This document shows positions 1 to 10,675 of a stretch of 35,955 bases of DNA, piece after piece. The DNA lies in the NCBI GenBank assembly GCA_000969725.1, contig JXSR01S035557.1, one strand, 5' to 3'. This DNA is from Ophiothrix spiculata. Its lineage: Eukaryota > Echinodermata > Ophiuroidea > Amphilepidida > Ophiotrichidae. The translations under genes were made by a program, and so were the position numbers. Under the pieces are notes generated by a model. The model was not told where the DNA came from. It saw nothing but the letters and a program-made list of their open reading frames with translations, and searched no databases. Position 1 is the stretch's first letter, and the number at the start of each line of letters is the position of its first letter.

Positions 1-460
1 AAATATGTAATGCGAGCGGAGCGTCTTCAAGGCCGGGGGTCCAAGCCAGAGGGTTTCTACACATTAAATATTGCAGGAAACATCATTTCAGATTAAAATT
101 CCTTTATATGATTTTTTCCAGTTTGTGTGATCAGTTTTTCTAGCGATTTACTCATGAAAAAATCCAGGGATGTATTACAAATATCTGGGCAAATCACACC
201 TCTGAATTTAGCGCTGAAGTTGCAAAATTTGCTTCTAAAGATAAGGAAATGTACTCCTTTTTTTAAAAAAAAAGACCTAAAACATCATTTTTTACATAAG
301 CAGCTATGGTAATAAAATTGGGGTGTACCATTTTGTGTTTACACATTTGGGAAGTTGCCCTCTTCCAAAATATCTTTGCCCCCTTGATGAAAATGTCTGG
401 CTACGCCACTGCAAAAAAGTAACTAGTGCTCCCATCTCAACAGACCTTCAGTGCCGAAAC
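1..460. other. Repeat-like sequence, no gene seen
   Basis: Short frames here lack any recognisable protein signature. The stretch ends with TGGCTACGCCACTG near 398-411, which recurs at 4200-4213 and looks like the end of a repeat family. A piece at 427-464 (AGTGCTCCC ... CTCAACAG ... CCTTCAGTG) recurs near 33366-33394. Confidence 0.4.
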
Positions 461-544
461 TTTAAAAATAATAATAATTATAATACAACAGCTTTTATAA
501 AGCGCATTACACCGAAGTCCCTTAACGCATTACAAACAACAAAA

Positions 545-1125
545 TACAAAACAAACAATGATATTTAAACATAAAAAATTGATAGTAGAAAGATCAATCA
601 TTACAAAATGCAATGGTAAATAAATATGTTTGTTTACCTTTCTTTTGACCTTAAATTGTTCAACATTTCTTAAGTTTTTGATATGAAAAGGCAAAGTGTT
701 CCAGAGTTCAGGGGCAGCAAATGAAAAAGATCTGTGACCAAACAAGCAATAGAAACAGATAGCAACAAGATTTATTTTTGATGATGAACGTAGATTGCGA
801 CTAGGTTTATATTCCTGGATCAGATCAAGGTAATCTGGGGCAAGTCCATGGAGAAACTTATAAGAAAAAGTATGTTGCACATTACGCGAAATTTAACAGG
901 AAGCCAGTGAAGTCGGCAGAGCACAGGTGTAATATGATCACGTGAAGAAGACTGAGAAACTAGCCGTGCAGCTGTATTTTGAATTCTTTGAAGCTTTGAC
1001 AAAAGCGAGTCAGGGAGTCCATATAAAAGGCTATTACATTGGTCTAAATGACAGGAAATGAAAGCATGAACAAGAGTTGCTGTGGATTTATCATCAAGGA
1101 ATTTCCTTATCGTGCCAATTTTCTA
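545..1125 (-). mobile_element. LINE (CR1/L2-like) reverse transcriptase C-terminus, broken
   Basis: The minus strand reads IRKFLDDKSTATLVHAFISC, then QCNSLLYGLPDSLLSKLQRI, NTAARLV, ITPVLCRLHWLPVKFRV. After a frameshift near 870 it continues FLHGLAPDYL, LRSSS, RSFSFAAPELWNTLPFHIKN. This is the standard C-terminal thumb region of CR1/L2-type non-LTR reverse transcriptases. It is cut at the 5' side near 1125 where a hairpin element begins. Its 3' end runs into GCGCTTTATAAAA-type tail sequence with an ATT-rich microsatellite near 466-500. Confidence 0.9.
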
Positions 1126-1169
1126 AACTTGTGATTGCAAATAATCTACTTTCAGGCAACTTGGTTTGC

Positions 1170-1284
1170 CATGTGAATGTCAGAAAGTCATAACTGCAAT
1201 AGCTGCCATTTTCATTTTAATGACAAGGTGTTATATTAAGGCATATGGCAGCTATTGCTGATACAACTTTCTTGCATTTACATG
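1170..1284. mobile_element. Hairpin MITE (CATGTRAATGC family)
   Basis: Arms of about 40 bp, 1170-1209 and 1245-1284, are inverted with few mismatches (CATGTGAATGTCAGAAAGTC against CATGTAAATGCAAGAAAGTT). The loop is only 35 nt. The same arms flank 29880-30129. Confidence 0.75.
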
Positions 1285-1473
1285 ACAGCTCGTGAGGAGT
1301 CCCTAGTATTAACAGTGTAAAAAACAAACAGCCAGTGCCTTGTAACCTCTGCAAAAAGTGCCAACATATAATGTGGATTATTATACAAATAATGAATGTT
1401 TATGAGTTCAATGATACAAATATTTCACGAGGTGAAAGATCAAATTTATTTAGCTGTTATATAATATTCTCAC

Positions 1474-1675
1474 CTGTTTTTCTGTTCCAATTCTTTGTTA
1501 GCAAGACTTCTAAACCTCGGTAGAAGTTGCTGCATAAGTTCTTTGACATCGTTTCGCTCCTTTTTCTGCACATCTGGTCCTTCTCGGCTGGCAAAATGGA
1601 ACTTGGAACTGCTGCCATTATGAAGCACTATTTGCAACTGGACTTTGGAACTACCCTCTGGACTTATCTTTTGTT
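1474..1675 (-). CDS. gtf2h1: GTF2H1 coding exon 2
   Basis: 202 nt, residues 52-118 with split codons at both ends. The acceptor is ttttttccag|AAC and the donor is AACAG|gtgaga. Starting with CAA across the junction restores the family's xQKISPEG string. No further p62 exon could be recognised between 1 and 1473, so the next one is probably outside the window. Confidence 0.94.
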
Positions 1676-4600
1676 CTGGAAAAAATATGATCACACATTG
1701 TTGCCGTATTTACAATTCCTTGATTTTTACAATTGACCATATTTCTCAAATTTTTCGCTACATCATGCTTCGGAGTAAATACTTTGCATTAGGCCAAAAA
1801 AAAAAAGAAAAAAGAAAGGTTTGTCTCAGAAACCCGTGCGCATTGCTATGTGTAAATGAATTTAGCACGTAGAGCTACGCGCTGGTCTTTTTCTCGAGAG
1901 TAATCCAGCGACCCGTCCAACGATCGACCACCGTCCAGGTTACTGCCAGGGGCTGCTGTCATTTGCTGTGGCAGTTTTACCTTGAATTTTTACATAAACT
2001 GGGCACTTTACAGACGTAAGTTTGGCAATCAAAATTTTAGTGCATACCGCATAGCTAATTTCCAATTTTTCTTAAAATTGCATACCGCATTGCCTTTTTT
2101 GCAAACGATTTCTAAGACAAACCTTTTTTTTCTTGGCCTTATGCACATTGACCAAATTCCCCATTCTATGCTGTTACTGTAACAGCTATCAATATCGGGT
2201 TTTGTAAATTGAGAGAGAGTATGGAACCAGTTACATATAGACTGAGAAAGGCTGCAAAAGCCTATATATATGGATCTGAGGAGGTAAGAGGAAAAGCTTT
2301 GCAGGGGCCAATACCGATGAGACTCAACAGGTACATCCATTATTTTTCATTGCAAATTTTTAAAAATTGACAAGAAAATAAAGTCTCACAAGCGTGCAGA
2401 CAACTTATTTCAAACATTTCATTTCCAACAAATCTTGTTAAAACATTTTGAACAAATCAAATTAAATGTTTCTCATCTCCTCTCTTTCTTTTCCTTTTCC
2501 TTCCCCGCTCCCTTCCAATTGCCCCTGCAGGGCTGCCCCTGGCATGCTCTCTACAGAGCTTAACATTAGGGGAAGAAGCCAAGTCAACAGATCTTTCCAG
2601 CTTTCTCAACAAATGCTACAACCATAGACTGCCTCTAACATTTTATTTTTTAACATAACATTTTATTTTCTTCCACAATTGCAATAATAACAGTGTTTAC
2701 ATAAGAGAATAAATATAACTGAAACAACAATGTGGAGGAGGACTGAAAAATAAGCCGAAGGCCTGTCTAGTTCCAGACTCCTTTAAGGTTTTACAAGATT
2801 TACATTTGTATATTTACATGGTGAATTTTACAAGAACATTGGCTTAATCAGTTTTGCTCAGTATCATAATGGGAAATTAGATAATTTTTGTAAGAATCTT
2901 TAAAATATTTAACACTATCAGAATTTTTAATTTCATTAGCAATATTGTTCCATATTTCCACTCCAAGATAAGAAATTGATTTCTTACCAAATTCAAGTTT
3001 ATTATTAGGACATTTGAAGTTACTGGCAAATCTGGTTTTATAGTTATGAGTTTCTGCATTAGTTGTAAACATTTGATTAAAAGTTGAAGGTAACAGGTAA
3101 TCTGTACTTTGGCTTTAAACTAACACAAATTATGGAGAAAATTTAGGCTTTTAAGACTGTCAATTAATCAATGTTGCTTAAAGTGGCTTAGCACAGAAAC
3201 AGTGTCGTATGTCGGACACAAGTGAGCAGATAAGCAAAGTTGGACACAATTTCAACGCATGTATCCCGGGATTTTAGCGTACTTTTTGTCGTACTGTATC
3301 TTGCGCTTTAATAAAACGCGATCTCACATGTGCGCCATTTTCATATTCACGCATAAGACCATGTGGGTTACTCCTGACAGCGCAGGACTCAAAGCGCACA
3401 GTGCTTATTAGTCATTCCGAAAAAAGGCAAATTTTTTGCTTAATTTTGCTTAACCCTAACCCTAAATTTAGAGGTGCTCCGTTTTCTAGCCTAAGTCCAA
3501 CTACATCATAGGAGAAAAAAACATGTATTCACCGGGATTCGAACCCATGACCTCTGACTTCCGAAGCGAGGCACACCACTAGCAGGCCACAACGGGGCTG
3601 CTGCCCGGGCAGCGATTTCGTCCCCATATGGAACCCGCGTCTATGACGTATTTGGACATTTTGGTGATTTTTGACAGTGAGCGAAAGTGAGTTTTATCAG
3701 GGTTAGGGTTAATATCTCAAAAAGTAAGTTGGTGACCATATTTTTCATTACGTTTTTAAAAGAACTATATTTATAAGGACCAAAACTTATATGAAAAAGA
3801 GAGAAAAGAATAGAGCTTTTTTTTAAAATAATAAGTGTTTCTGTCTTATTTATTTTGATTTTACCATAGAAGTCAATGGTAAAAGGTCAGTGACTTTTTG
3901 GTCGTGTGGGGGGGGGGCAAAGATATTTCGTCACCGGTTTTTCCCGGCGTTTGCACATTTTCCCGGCAAAAAATCCCATTTTCGTACACCCAAAATAAAT
4001 TTGAGTCGATTTTAAAAACTGACAAGCAAAAAAAAATGTTTTAAACAATTTTTGCATATCTTTTTGACATGATTTTCTGTTTTCCCCCATGTTTTCTGTC
4101 TAGCAGTTTTGCATCTGCTCTCTCATTTTTCTTGTCCTTCTCAATTTTTCCCGCTTGCGGTACCGATTTCCCACTCTATTTTTTTGTCAGGCCCTATGCT
4201 GGCTACGCCACTGTAAAAAGTGGCAAAACATAGTGTTTTTCAAATGGATTTTTCTCAAAAACTAAGTTGGTGATTCCCCTTTTTTATTTCAAAAATGTGA
4301 TCAGCACATATGAAAACACCATACATATGTCAAAAAATAAAATAAATAAATAGAGGAATTCTATCTGTGCTAAGCCACCTTAAAGTAGGGATTTCTTTTG
4401 TATATCTGTTTTCTGGAGGAGGCAGATTTGAAATTATGACCCCTCACAAATTTGCCCTGTCCAGTTTGTTGGAAAACATTTATGAGAATCTGATATAGCT
4501 CTCATGTTTTTGTTTAAGGTTTTTGTTGGTGAAGGTTTGCAAGTGTTGAAAATCTTACAAAAGTTTTTTATGACAACCAATGCTAGAATTTCAAAGTGAG

Positions 4601-5439
4601 TCGGGAAAGTCACAAAAACTCACACAAACAAAAGCATGAGAGTCCGGTTGGATTCTTGTCATCAGTAGACTATTTCACACAATCTGATAAAAGAGACTCT
4701 GTGAAACTCAATAGACCTTTTCAAAACACAACTTTTCGAGTATTCCCGAAGCCGATTTTACACTTTCCGGCAATTGCCCGCACAAAAAGTGACTCACTAA
4801 CACAATACCCAGAATGTTACGTCCACGTTCACGTTAACTGACTTTGTATGAAACTTGTAATTACGTTTAGCACTAACGAGTCACTTTTAGTGTGATCGCC
4901 CTGATGTGACTTGAAATCTTAAGCTTAATCAGCCGATTTCAAATGGAAATTTCACTCTTTGTGTTGGTGAGCATATGGTACCATCAGCCAAAAGTTGTTA
5001 AGAATTAGTACATCTAATAATTTATGGGCTGGTTCTATTTATTTTTCACTTTTATTGCACTGAAAATGCGAGAGAATTTTTGGAAAATTTTGTTGACAAA
5101 ATCGTGCATACTAATGAGCTTGTTCGTGATAATGATTGGTTGAAAAAATGGCCATGTGATCGACGTTCTGGAGATTTCCAAATGGATTTTGAAAAGGTCT
5201 ATAGTGAGATTCCAAAAGGACTTATGTAACCAACTCTCTACGAAATTCTACCCCTGTGATAATGAAATAATCTTGGTGTTCTTACGTTTGATATCGGCAT
5301 AATGATGACTGATGACAAATATATCTTTGTTCTCCTCTTGCCACGCCAATCTCTCACCCATCAGGTACAATGTGCCGTCTTTCTTGGCATGTCTCACTTG
5401 CGAGGTAACCAGCAACACTTCTTCAGAAGACGCCGCCAT
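1474..5439 (-). CDS. gtf2h1: TFIIH subunit p62 (GTF2H1), N-terminal part, two exons
   Basis: This is the 5' part of the gene for the p62 subunit of TFIIH, the core complex that opens DNA in RNA polymerase II initiation and nucleotide excision repair. Two exons join in frame (5439-5286, then 1675-1474) to give residues 1-118. The match to vertebrate p62 runs along the whole length: SSEEVLL near the start, DGTLYLM, YADIK, KISPEG, FHF, then LMQQLLPRF and ANKELEQKN at the end. In this family the segment is the pleckstrin-homology-like domain that docks acidic partners such as TFIIE-alpha, XPC and transactivation domains. The ATG at 5439-5437 was chosen because an in-frame TAG lies three codons upstream. 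The BSD domains and the rest are not in the window. The 3.6-kb intron is filled with repeats. Confidence 0.95.
1785..2145. mobile_element. MITE with TTAGGCCAAAA ends
   Basis: The left end TGCATTAGGCCAAAAA with GGTTTGTCTCAGAAA is inverted at the right end as TTTCTAAGACAAACC with TTGGCCTTATGCA. It lies in the GTF2H1 intron. The GGCCAAAA end is shared with the elements at 19022-19254 and 25101-25485. Confidence 0.7.
2150..2845. other. GTF2H1 intron, nothing recognised
   Basis: AT-rich, with a pyrimidine-rich stretch near 2465-2525. The one longer frame on the minus strand (2029-2340) overlaps the end of a MITE and has no domain signature. Confidence 0.4.
2848..3115 (-). mobile_element. LINE reverse transcriptase C-terminal tail
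   Basis: The minus strand reads [18 protein letters not shown], then [19 protein letters not shown] and [13 protein letters not shown], followed by a stop at 2848. This is the extreme C-terminus seen in many non-LTR elements (HNYxTR ... GKxSIxYxGxxIWNxI ... FKxxYKxYLLS). Only the end of the element is left, as expected for 5' truncation on insertion. It lies in the GTF2H1 intron. Confidence 0.82.
3177..4385. mobile_element. 1.2-kb inverted-repeat element
   Basis: Terminal repeats CTTAAAGTGGCTTAGCACAG (3177-3196) and its inverse (4366-4385). Inside are the tRNA-like unit at 3531-3600, two TTAGGG pairs, and a second segment ending GGCTACGCCACTG near 4213. No transposase frame is seen, so it is non-autonomous or nested. 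It lies in the GTF2H1 intron. Confidence 0.7.
3531..3600 (-). mobile_element. tRNA-like SINE head or tRNA pseudogene
   Basis: The minus strand has an A-box-like TGGCCTGCTAGTGG (3589-3576) and a perfect B-box GGTTCGAATCC (3545-3535). The anticodon arm does not fold as a normal seven-base loop, so I read it as a decayed tRNA or SINE head. It is nested inside the 1.2-kb inverted-repeat element at 3177-4385. Confidence 0.6.
4711..5202. mobile_element. MITE with ATAGACCTTTTCAAAA ends
   Basis: Perfect 16-bp inverted ends, 4711-4726 and 5187-5202. The interior has no coding signature. It lies about 80 bp from GTF2H1 exon 1, in its first intron. Confidence 0.75.
5286..5439 (-). CDS. gtf2h1: GTF2H1 coding exon 1
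   Basis: 154 coding nt: 51 codons from ATG (5439-5437) plus one base of a split codon. The donor is AAAC|gtaag, with GT at 5285-5284. It encodes the first half of the PH-like domain and ends in YADIK. A possible 3' splice site (ctttcag) lies about 16 nt upstream of the ATG on the minus strand, so the 5' UTR may be spliced. Confidence 0.95.
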
Positions 5440-5449
5440 CACCAACTAC

Positions 5450-6194
5450 ACACACCTGAAAGAGTTGATAGGCTACATTGATTTAAAAAAAGGCAATGCA
5501 ACAAGCTAAATTGATACAAAAAACAAAAAATCAAGTAACTTGTTTCATTTGTTGTGTCATCTTTAAGGCTTCTGTTCTTTTTCACAAGCAGAACGTTAAG
5601 TTTACCTACTTACACATTTCAGAACATCACAATTTTTGGCGTACATAAGAAATAAAGTCTCTAGTTTATACATGAATACTATTGATTTCACATCCATTTT
5701 CAAGGTCAAAATGGCATCAATAGACTACTTCGAAAAAGTTGATGCCTTTTTTGTCTAAACCTCATAATTTCATGATGTTTGAAAAATTTGATTGCTTTGA
5801 TACTTCTTATATTGAATTACAAATAATATCTTATAAATATGAGGTGTTGATTTTGAATGATAATTTAACAAACCCGCATTGTTTTGCCTGGAAAACCAGA
5901 TCTTCCTGTTTGAACTCTGAATTGACTGTTTTTAAAGGCATTAGTCAAAAGTCAAAAAATAGTTCAATAGTTAAAACACCATAGGTTTGCATTGTGACTG
6001 GCACCACTGTGTAATACAAGGGTAACCCTTATCTTTAAATGCATGTCATTTTTGGGTGTTGATTGTATTATTAGTTTTTGTGTATGGGTCTTTGGGGTAA
6101 TAGTTGTTTAAGCTTATTTTGCTGTTGCTTTGATGAATATTGGTTGCTTTTGTATTTTATTTGTTTGATACAGCTGAATTCTAGACTTTGGTGT
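5450..6194. other. GTF2H1 5' flank, no gene recognised
   Basis: AT-rich DNA upstream of the GTF2H1 start codon. It should hold that gene's promoter and perhaps a 5' UTR exon, but I see no TATA box or clear initiator. The 81-codon frame at 5739-5984 has no recognisable signature. Confidence 0.35.
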
Positions 6195-6418
6195 CAAATA
6201 TGCCCAACCTTTGCATATAACCTTTAATGATGTTCCAGATGTGATTTTATCCAATGCAAAGATGTTTGCTGACGATACCAAATTGAATAGCCAAATTAGG
6301 ACAATTGCCGATTGTGACAACCTTCAAAATGACTTAAATGCCCTTTCTGCATGGTCCAGCTGTGGCTTCTTGAGTTTGACACCGAGAAATGTGTTGTGCT
6401 TAGAATCAAAGCAGCATT
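6195..6418 (+). mobile_element. LINE reverse transcriptase palm fragment (FADD motif)
   Basis: The plus strand reads FNDVPDVIL, KMFADDTKL, then DCDNLQNDLNALSAWS. After a frameshift it reads LEFDTEKCVVLRIKAA. FADD is the catalytic YxDD-type box of non-LTR reverse transcriptases. The fragment is cut sharply at 6418 by a repeat beginning TTAAGGTGGTATTAAA. Confidence 0.88.
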
Positions 6419-6664
6419 AAGGTGGTATTAAACCAAAAATGAAGTTGCCCTGACTGAGATCAAAATAGACCTGTTGCAGTGAGCCAAGCAAAAAAAAAAT
6501 TAATTCCAAAATTTGAGCCAAATCGGACAAACGGTTTTTGAGATATTGGTATTTAAAGTTTCTTTGTTTTCTATTGTTTTTGACAATATATTGAGGAAGT
6601 TAATGAGGAAAACTGGCAAAATGTGCTTATTTATTTGCCATACTACTTTGGACTTGAAACATTG

Positions 6665-6830
6665 CCAATGCGTTTCTATGACTTAAAACTTAATTTAATG
6701 TATGATTTACCCGCAAATCTAAATTGCATATTTGCATAATTAATTAGCATGCTCATTAATTATGCAAATATGCATATTAAATGATCGGGTAAATCATATG
6801 TTAATGTTTGAGACCATAGAAACACATTGG
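6665..6830. repeat. Near-palindrome with paired octamer (POU) motifs
   Basis: Arms CCAATGCGTTTCTATG (6665-6680) and CATAGAAACACATTGG (6815-6830) flank TGATTTACCCG/CGGGTAAATCA and a centre with ATTTGCAT at 6730-6737 and its inverse at 6762-6769, around TAATTAGCATGCTCATTA. It reads as one imperfect 166-bp palindrome. Confidence 0.75.
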
Positions 6831-7278
6831 CCAAGTGTTATGTCCTAATTATGTAAAATAAAAATAATATGAAGGTTTATTCATCAGATGTTGGTAAAAT
6901 ATTAGAAACTATGAATATTAATGAGCACATATTGCCAATGTTGCTCATTAAAAAAAAGGGTAAAGGATAGTAACTTTTGTCTTGTCCATTCTTGAAAAAC
7001 AGCGACGGAACATGGCAATTTTGGGATTTGTTGCTCATTAAGTCTCTATATACCCAAGCCCAGAAAACCTTAATCATTAATATACGCCTTCAAGTGCAAA
7101 TCAATAATTTTATATTTCCTTCCAAACCCACAAATTGCTTTGCAAAATATGTTTACCCATAGTACAAATATCAATATTTCATGTACAACAATGCACTGAT
7201 GTCATTGGTCAGAAAAAACAGTCACTGTAAACCTCAGACCTAATACAAGCATCATTCCCATATTGTTATTTTAATAAG

Positions 7279-7315
7279 CCATCGAGTCACTTCAATCATT
7301 GTAGTGACTCGATGG
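7279..7315. repeat. Perfect 13-bp stem hairpin
   Basis: CCATCGAGTCACT and AGTGACTCGATGG flank an 11-nt loop. The right arm overlaps the 5' end of the unknown reading frame starting near 7304, so it may mark the end of that repeat unit. Confidence 0.75.
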
Positions 7316-8179
7316 CGAGTGGACGTGTGTGCCGATGAGCTCCCGTTAAAAATCAAATCAATCGCCAGGAAAACTATGGAAAATTCAGCCATGTTTCTTG
7401 GATTCGGAAAGCAACTATCTGGAGTTATATTTGCCCTCGATGCTGATATTCATGATATTGAACCTACTTGGACATTGAAACGAACCAGTGGGAAAATATA
7501 CCTTGACATTCAATGGAATTTTAAATCGCCAGCATTTCCCGCCACTGGGACAGGTGACAAGTCAGCCAATTGTGTGAATGTTGTACCACGATTGAAGCAA
7601 GTGGATTGCAAAAAACCTGTGTATAAACCGGATATTTTACCAACCAGTGCTACCGGTTTGCAAAAGTTGAAAAGGAAAAAGAAATCGCCATCAACTCGGA
7701 GAAGGGACAAGCAACGACGTGAGAAATGGCTTGCACAAAAGAGAAGTGTTAATAGTGAACCAGTCTTACAATTTGTTGGAAAAGGTGTGTCTGACTTTAC
7801 CAAAGACTCTGAAACTACATTGTATACACCTGAGAAAATCTCCATTTCTCAGGATAAATCTCCGGTAGTGACTGAGAACTGTAAGTCTACCATATCCCTG
7901 GTTAATGAAACACCGAGCGTTCGTATGGAAAATTGCCTGGAAACTTGAGGTACTCGTGAAACATCGCATCATCCCCGGCACCACAAGAAATCATTGTCAA
8001 GGAATCATTGGTAACACAATGTGGAAACTTTAATCCAGAATTGGACGGTGAACCAGCTGTTGCTGTCTGTACAAGTGATAAATATTTTAATCAGCCACCT
8101 TATCTTGCTCCAAAAGGACTAGAAAGGTGTATAAAATGTCATCAATTCTCGCTGGAGACAGTGGCAAGCAGTGTTACAT
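7304..8179 (+). pseudogene. Unknown repeat-type reading frame with KKSPS/RRD basic block, frameshifted
   Basis: I do not recognise a named family. An open frame runs to TGA at 7946-7948. The first in-frame ATGs are at 7377 and 7392; the earlier 7304 start is a GTG. A second frame picks up near 7965 and continues to a TAG near 8179 (NPELDGEPAVAV ... PKGLERCIKCHQF), so a -1 frameshift probably broke one product of about 280 residues. The N-terminal half is globular (SAMFLGFGKQLSGVIFALDA ... WTLKRTSGKIYLDIQW). Then comes a basic block, KRKKKSPSTRRRDKQRREKW, near residues 123-142. From memory of the style, proteins with KKSPSxxRRD blocks are multicopy in marine invertebrates and often mobile-element-linked. 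That is an inference. A 13-bp hairpin lies at the 5' edge (7279-7315). Confidence 0.5.
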
Positions 8180-8189
8180 AGCCATTTGT

Positions 8190-9215
8190 CGTTTATAAAA
8201 TTTTTGCTTGACTTATTTTGTTTTCTACTCATCTGTAAATACTGTCATCCATCTTGTGAACATCGTTTTGACTATTGATTATTTGTTCTGCCAAGCAATT
8301 TAATTTGCTTGTGAATTGTGTCCAAGTCATTTATATGCCTTGAATTGCACTGAAATCAATCCGATCTATTACCTTACCGTTTCCCGACATGACTGTGATC
8401 ATGGCAATCGATTCATGTTTACTGCATGCACCATTTCGTGAGTCTGCACTCGTGGAGCTTAACTTAGTTTGTCAGGATATTTTGTGTATTACATCATCTT
8501 TTGCTGATGGATTTTATATTTTGACTAGTCTGTGTACCGAAACATTATTTTATCGTCGTGGTTTTGATGAACCTTATCGTCGTGATTTTCGTTATTGCGT
8601 TTTGTGTATTTCGCGTGAAACTCGGTTATCTTGTACTCTTTAATTTTACGCTCTTTATGGGCGGTGCGATGCGCCTGAAATGATAGGCGGGAACTCCATT
8701 CTACTACTACTACTAAGCCATTGGCTATCTCAAAACCAAATTCTACATACACCAAAGTCCAAAGTAGGAGAAAAGTGCGGTTTAGACAGTTGTGATATGA
8801 ATAGACAGGTGCTAGCTAGGTAACTTAAATCATGATAATGTTGTGTTTTGGGTATTATGGTCAATTGGAGTTGTCTTATTTAAAACTCATTTCAGGACAT
8901 GCTTTGTATCATAATTGTGTTTTATGGGATATAGGAATTTCAGAATAGGATATGAACTAAGTGAAAACAGGAAATAATGGGATACCCTATGAATGAAGTG
9001 AAAATAGCCTACATGAAAAAAAAATAGGAATTTCAGAATGGGATATTGATATTGATACATGAATTAAGTGAAAATAGACAATAAATGCCTTGAATCAAGG
9101 CTAGCAAACTACAGCTTGAAGTCTTATTTTTTTATGACAGAAAAGATGAAAAATACCACCCACCCAATCCCTCCCCTTCCACCTTAAATCATGGCAAAAA
9201 TTGTAATTATATTTG
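8190..9215. other. Intergenic, imperfect local duplication and (TAC)n tract
   Basis: Around 8702-8716 is a short TAC repeat, possibly the 3' tail of the preceding repeat unit. At 8930-9080 an imperfect duplication has a period near 95 bp (ATAGGAATTTCAGAATAGG and ATAGGAATTTCAGAATGGG). An 84-codon frame at 8389-8643 has no domain signature. Confidence 0.4.
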
Positions 9216-9223
9216 AAAACTTG

Positions 9224-9572
9224 AAGGTGTAGATCCGACCACATTCTCATCCCAATCAACCGAAAGTAGTTCATTTTTTGATTTCAAGTTAAAACTCGTA
9301 TTTTTCTGATTATAAATCTAAAACCTCCAAATTGTCTATAGTTTACACATAACAACCTCATCCACAGAGTTGAATACTTTGGTTTTGCCCCTAAAGAGTA
9401 CAAGAAAACCTAAAGGTTAAACTTCACAAAATGCATTTCATTGGCGAAGTTTACCCCTAAAGAGTACACAAGAAGAAACCTAAGGATAAACTTCACAAAA
9501 TGCATTTCAGTGGCGAAGGTCAATTAGGTAAAATTAAATAATACACATGTTAAAATAGGAGTCTATACCTTT
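9224..9572. mobile_element. MITE, decayed copy of the AAAGGTGTAGGTTCC family
   Basis: Starts AAGGTGTAGATCCGACCACA and ends GGAGTCTATACCTTT. It shares internal order with 33980-34333 (CACATTCTCATCCC, then GTATTTTTCTGATT). It carries its own internal duplication of about 66 bp at 9388-9520 (CCCCTAAAGAGTACA ... CTTCACAAAATGCATTTCA twice). Confidence 0.75.
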
Positions 9573-9621
9573 AAGAAAGAGAACAAAAATGATAAAGACT
9601 CACAATTAAGTTATGCTCACT

Positions 9622-9800
9622 CTAGCTTCGCCGAGCGGTTAGAGCACGGGTCATGTAATACAGAGATTGTGGGTTCGAGCTCCAGGCCGGGCAGTTTTCG
9701 TCTCCTTGTTTCCTTGAGCAAGAAACTTTACACTAAAGACGTGGGTCCCCTGTGCGAATGCTCCTTCATGGGGCGCTGCATACAGTGTGTACCTGGTGAG
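9622..9800 (+). mobile_element. tRNA-derived SINE
   Basis: A-box-like CGCCGAGCGGTTAGAGC (9630-9646) and B-box GGTTCGAGCTC (9672-9682) are tRNA-like. The rest is a non-tRNA body (TTGAGCAAGAAACTTTACAC, then CCCTGTGCGAATGCTCCTTC) ending near GGTGAGTCT. The head is too divergent to be a functional tRNA. Confidence 0.8.
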
Positions 9801-10108
9801 TCTATCATTCATTGCATTTTTCACATTTAATTAACCCTTTCCTGTCTGGCCATTTTTCTCGCCCCAGGCTGAAGGCATTTTACCTTTAAACTGACCTTGA
9901 AAGTAAATTCAAATTATAGACATACCCTACATAATTCAATGAGACATAAACATAATTCAATGAGACATAAGCATATAGTACACCTGTTTGAACTATACAA
10001 ATCGCCTGGAATAGTAATTTGAAGGTCAGAGGCAGTGAGTTCAGTTATAGTTCACTGTTGGTTAGGGCGTATGGGATAGTCAATTCTAGGCTATTTTGAA
10101 ACGATCTA

Positions 10109-10387
10109 AGGGACCTTTCACAAACACTTGTAAGGGGGGGGGGGGGGGGGGGCTGATGCCAAAAAAATTTTTCACCCTCATATAAGGGGGGCCTTGAAAA
10201 AATTACCACAAATTTTCTGGTAAAAGTTGAGTTTACATGCTTTTCTATGGGGTTGACCACTATTTTTTGTTGCAAAAAGGGGGGGGGGGGCCTAAAATTC
10301 GAGGTTAAAAAAGGGGGGCCCGAAAATTTCCTCTCAATTTTTTTTTTTGCATCAGGCCCCCCTTACAAGTGTTTGTGAACGGTCCCT
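10109..10387. mobile_element. MITE with AGGGACC ends and G-runs
   Basis: The left end AGGGACCTTTCACAAACACT with TGTAAGGGGGG is inverted at the right end as CCCCCCTTACAAGTG with TTTGTGAACGGTCCCT, about 30 bp with one or two mismatches. Long G-runs follow the left repeat (about 10134-10152). Total 279 bp; non-coding. Confidence 0.85.
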
Positions 10388-10415
10388 AATGTTTGCTAAT
10401 TTAATTTTTCTTTTT

Positions 10416-10449
10416 TAGTTATCCCAATTTTAATCTTGGGATAACTATA
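10416..10449. repeat. Small hairpin
   Basis: TTAGTTATCCCA and its near-inverse TGGGATAACTA around a 9- to 10-nt AT-rich loop. No neighbouring gene explains it. Confidence 0.5.
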
Positions 10450-10675
10450 AACCATCAACCACCTGAAAAATTATGCTAATCCATGAAGGGGTACGCTTTG
10501 CCCTTTGGACTGTCACTATATAGCCCTGCGGGGTTCTTTATAAATTGCACCTAAAATCCAACAACAGCCTGGTTTCAAGCCGCAGCGATCTTGACGCTAC
10601 CACACCTGCAAAACTTGCATGTGTTTGTTGCTATTTGACTTTATTTGTGCATTTTCATGATATAGCGCCTTCATG

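Noticed and set aside
3452..3711. Telomere-like CCCTAACCCTAA (3452-3466) and GGTTAGGGTT (about 3700-3710)
   Set aside because: Only two units each, inverted and inside a 1.2-kb inverted-repeat element; part of the repeat rather than a telomere or fusion scar.
8389..8643. 84-codon frame after the unknown KKSPS frame
   Set aside because: No domain signature and no continuity with the upstream frame; kept only as intergenic sequence.
3531..9700. tRNA genes at 3531-3600 and 9622-9690
   Set aside because: A and B boxes are present but the arms do not fold into a standard cloverleaf and non-tRNA SINE bodies follow.
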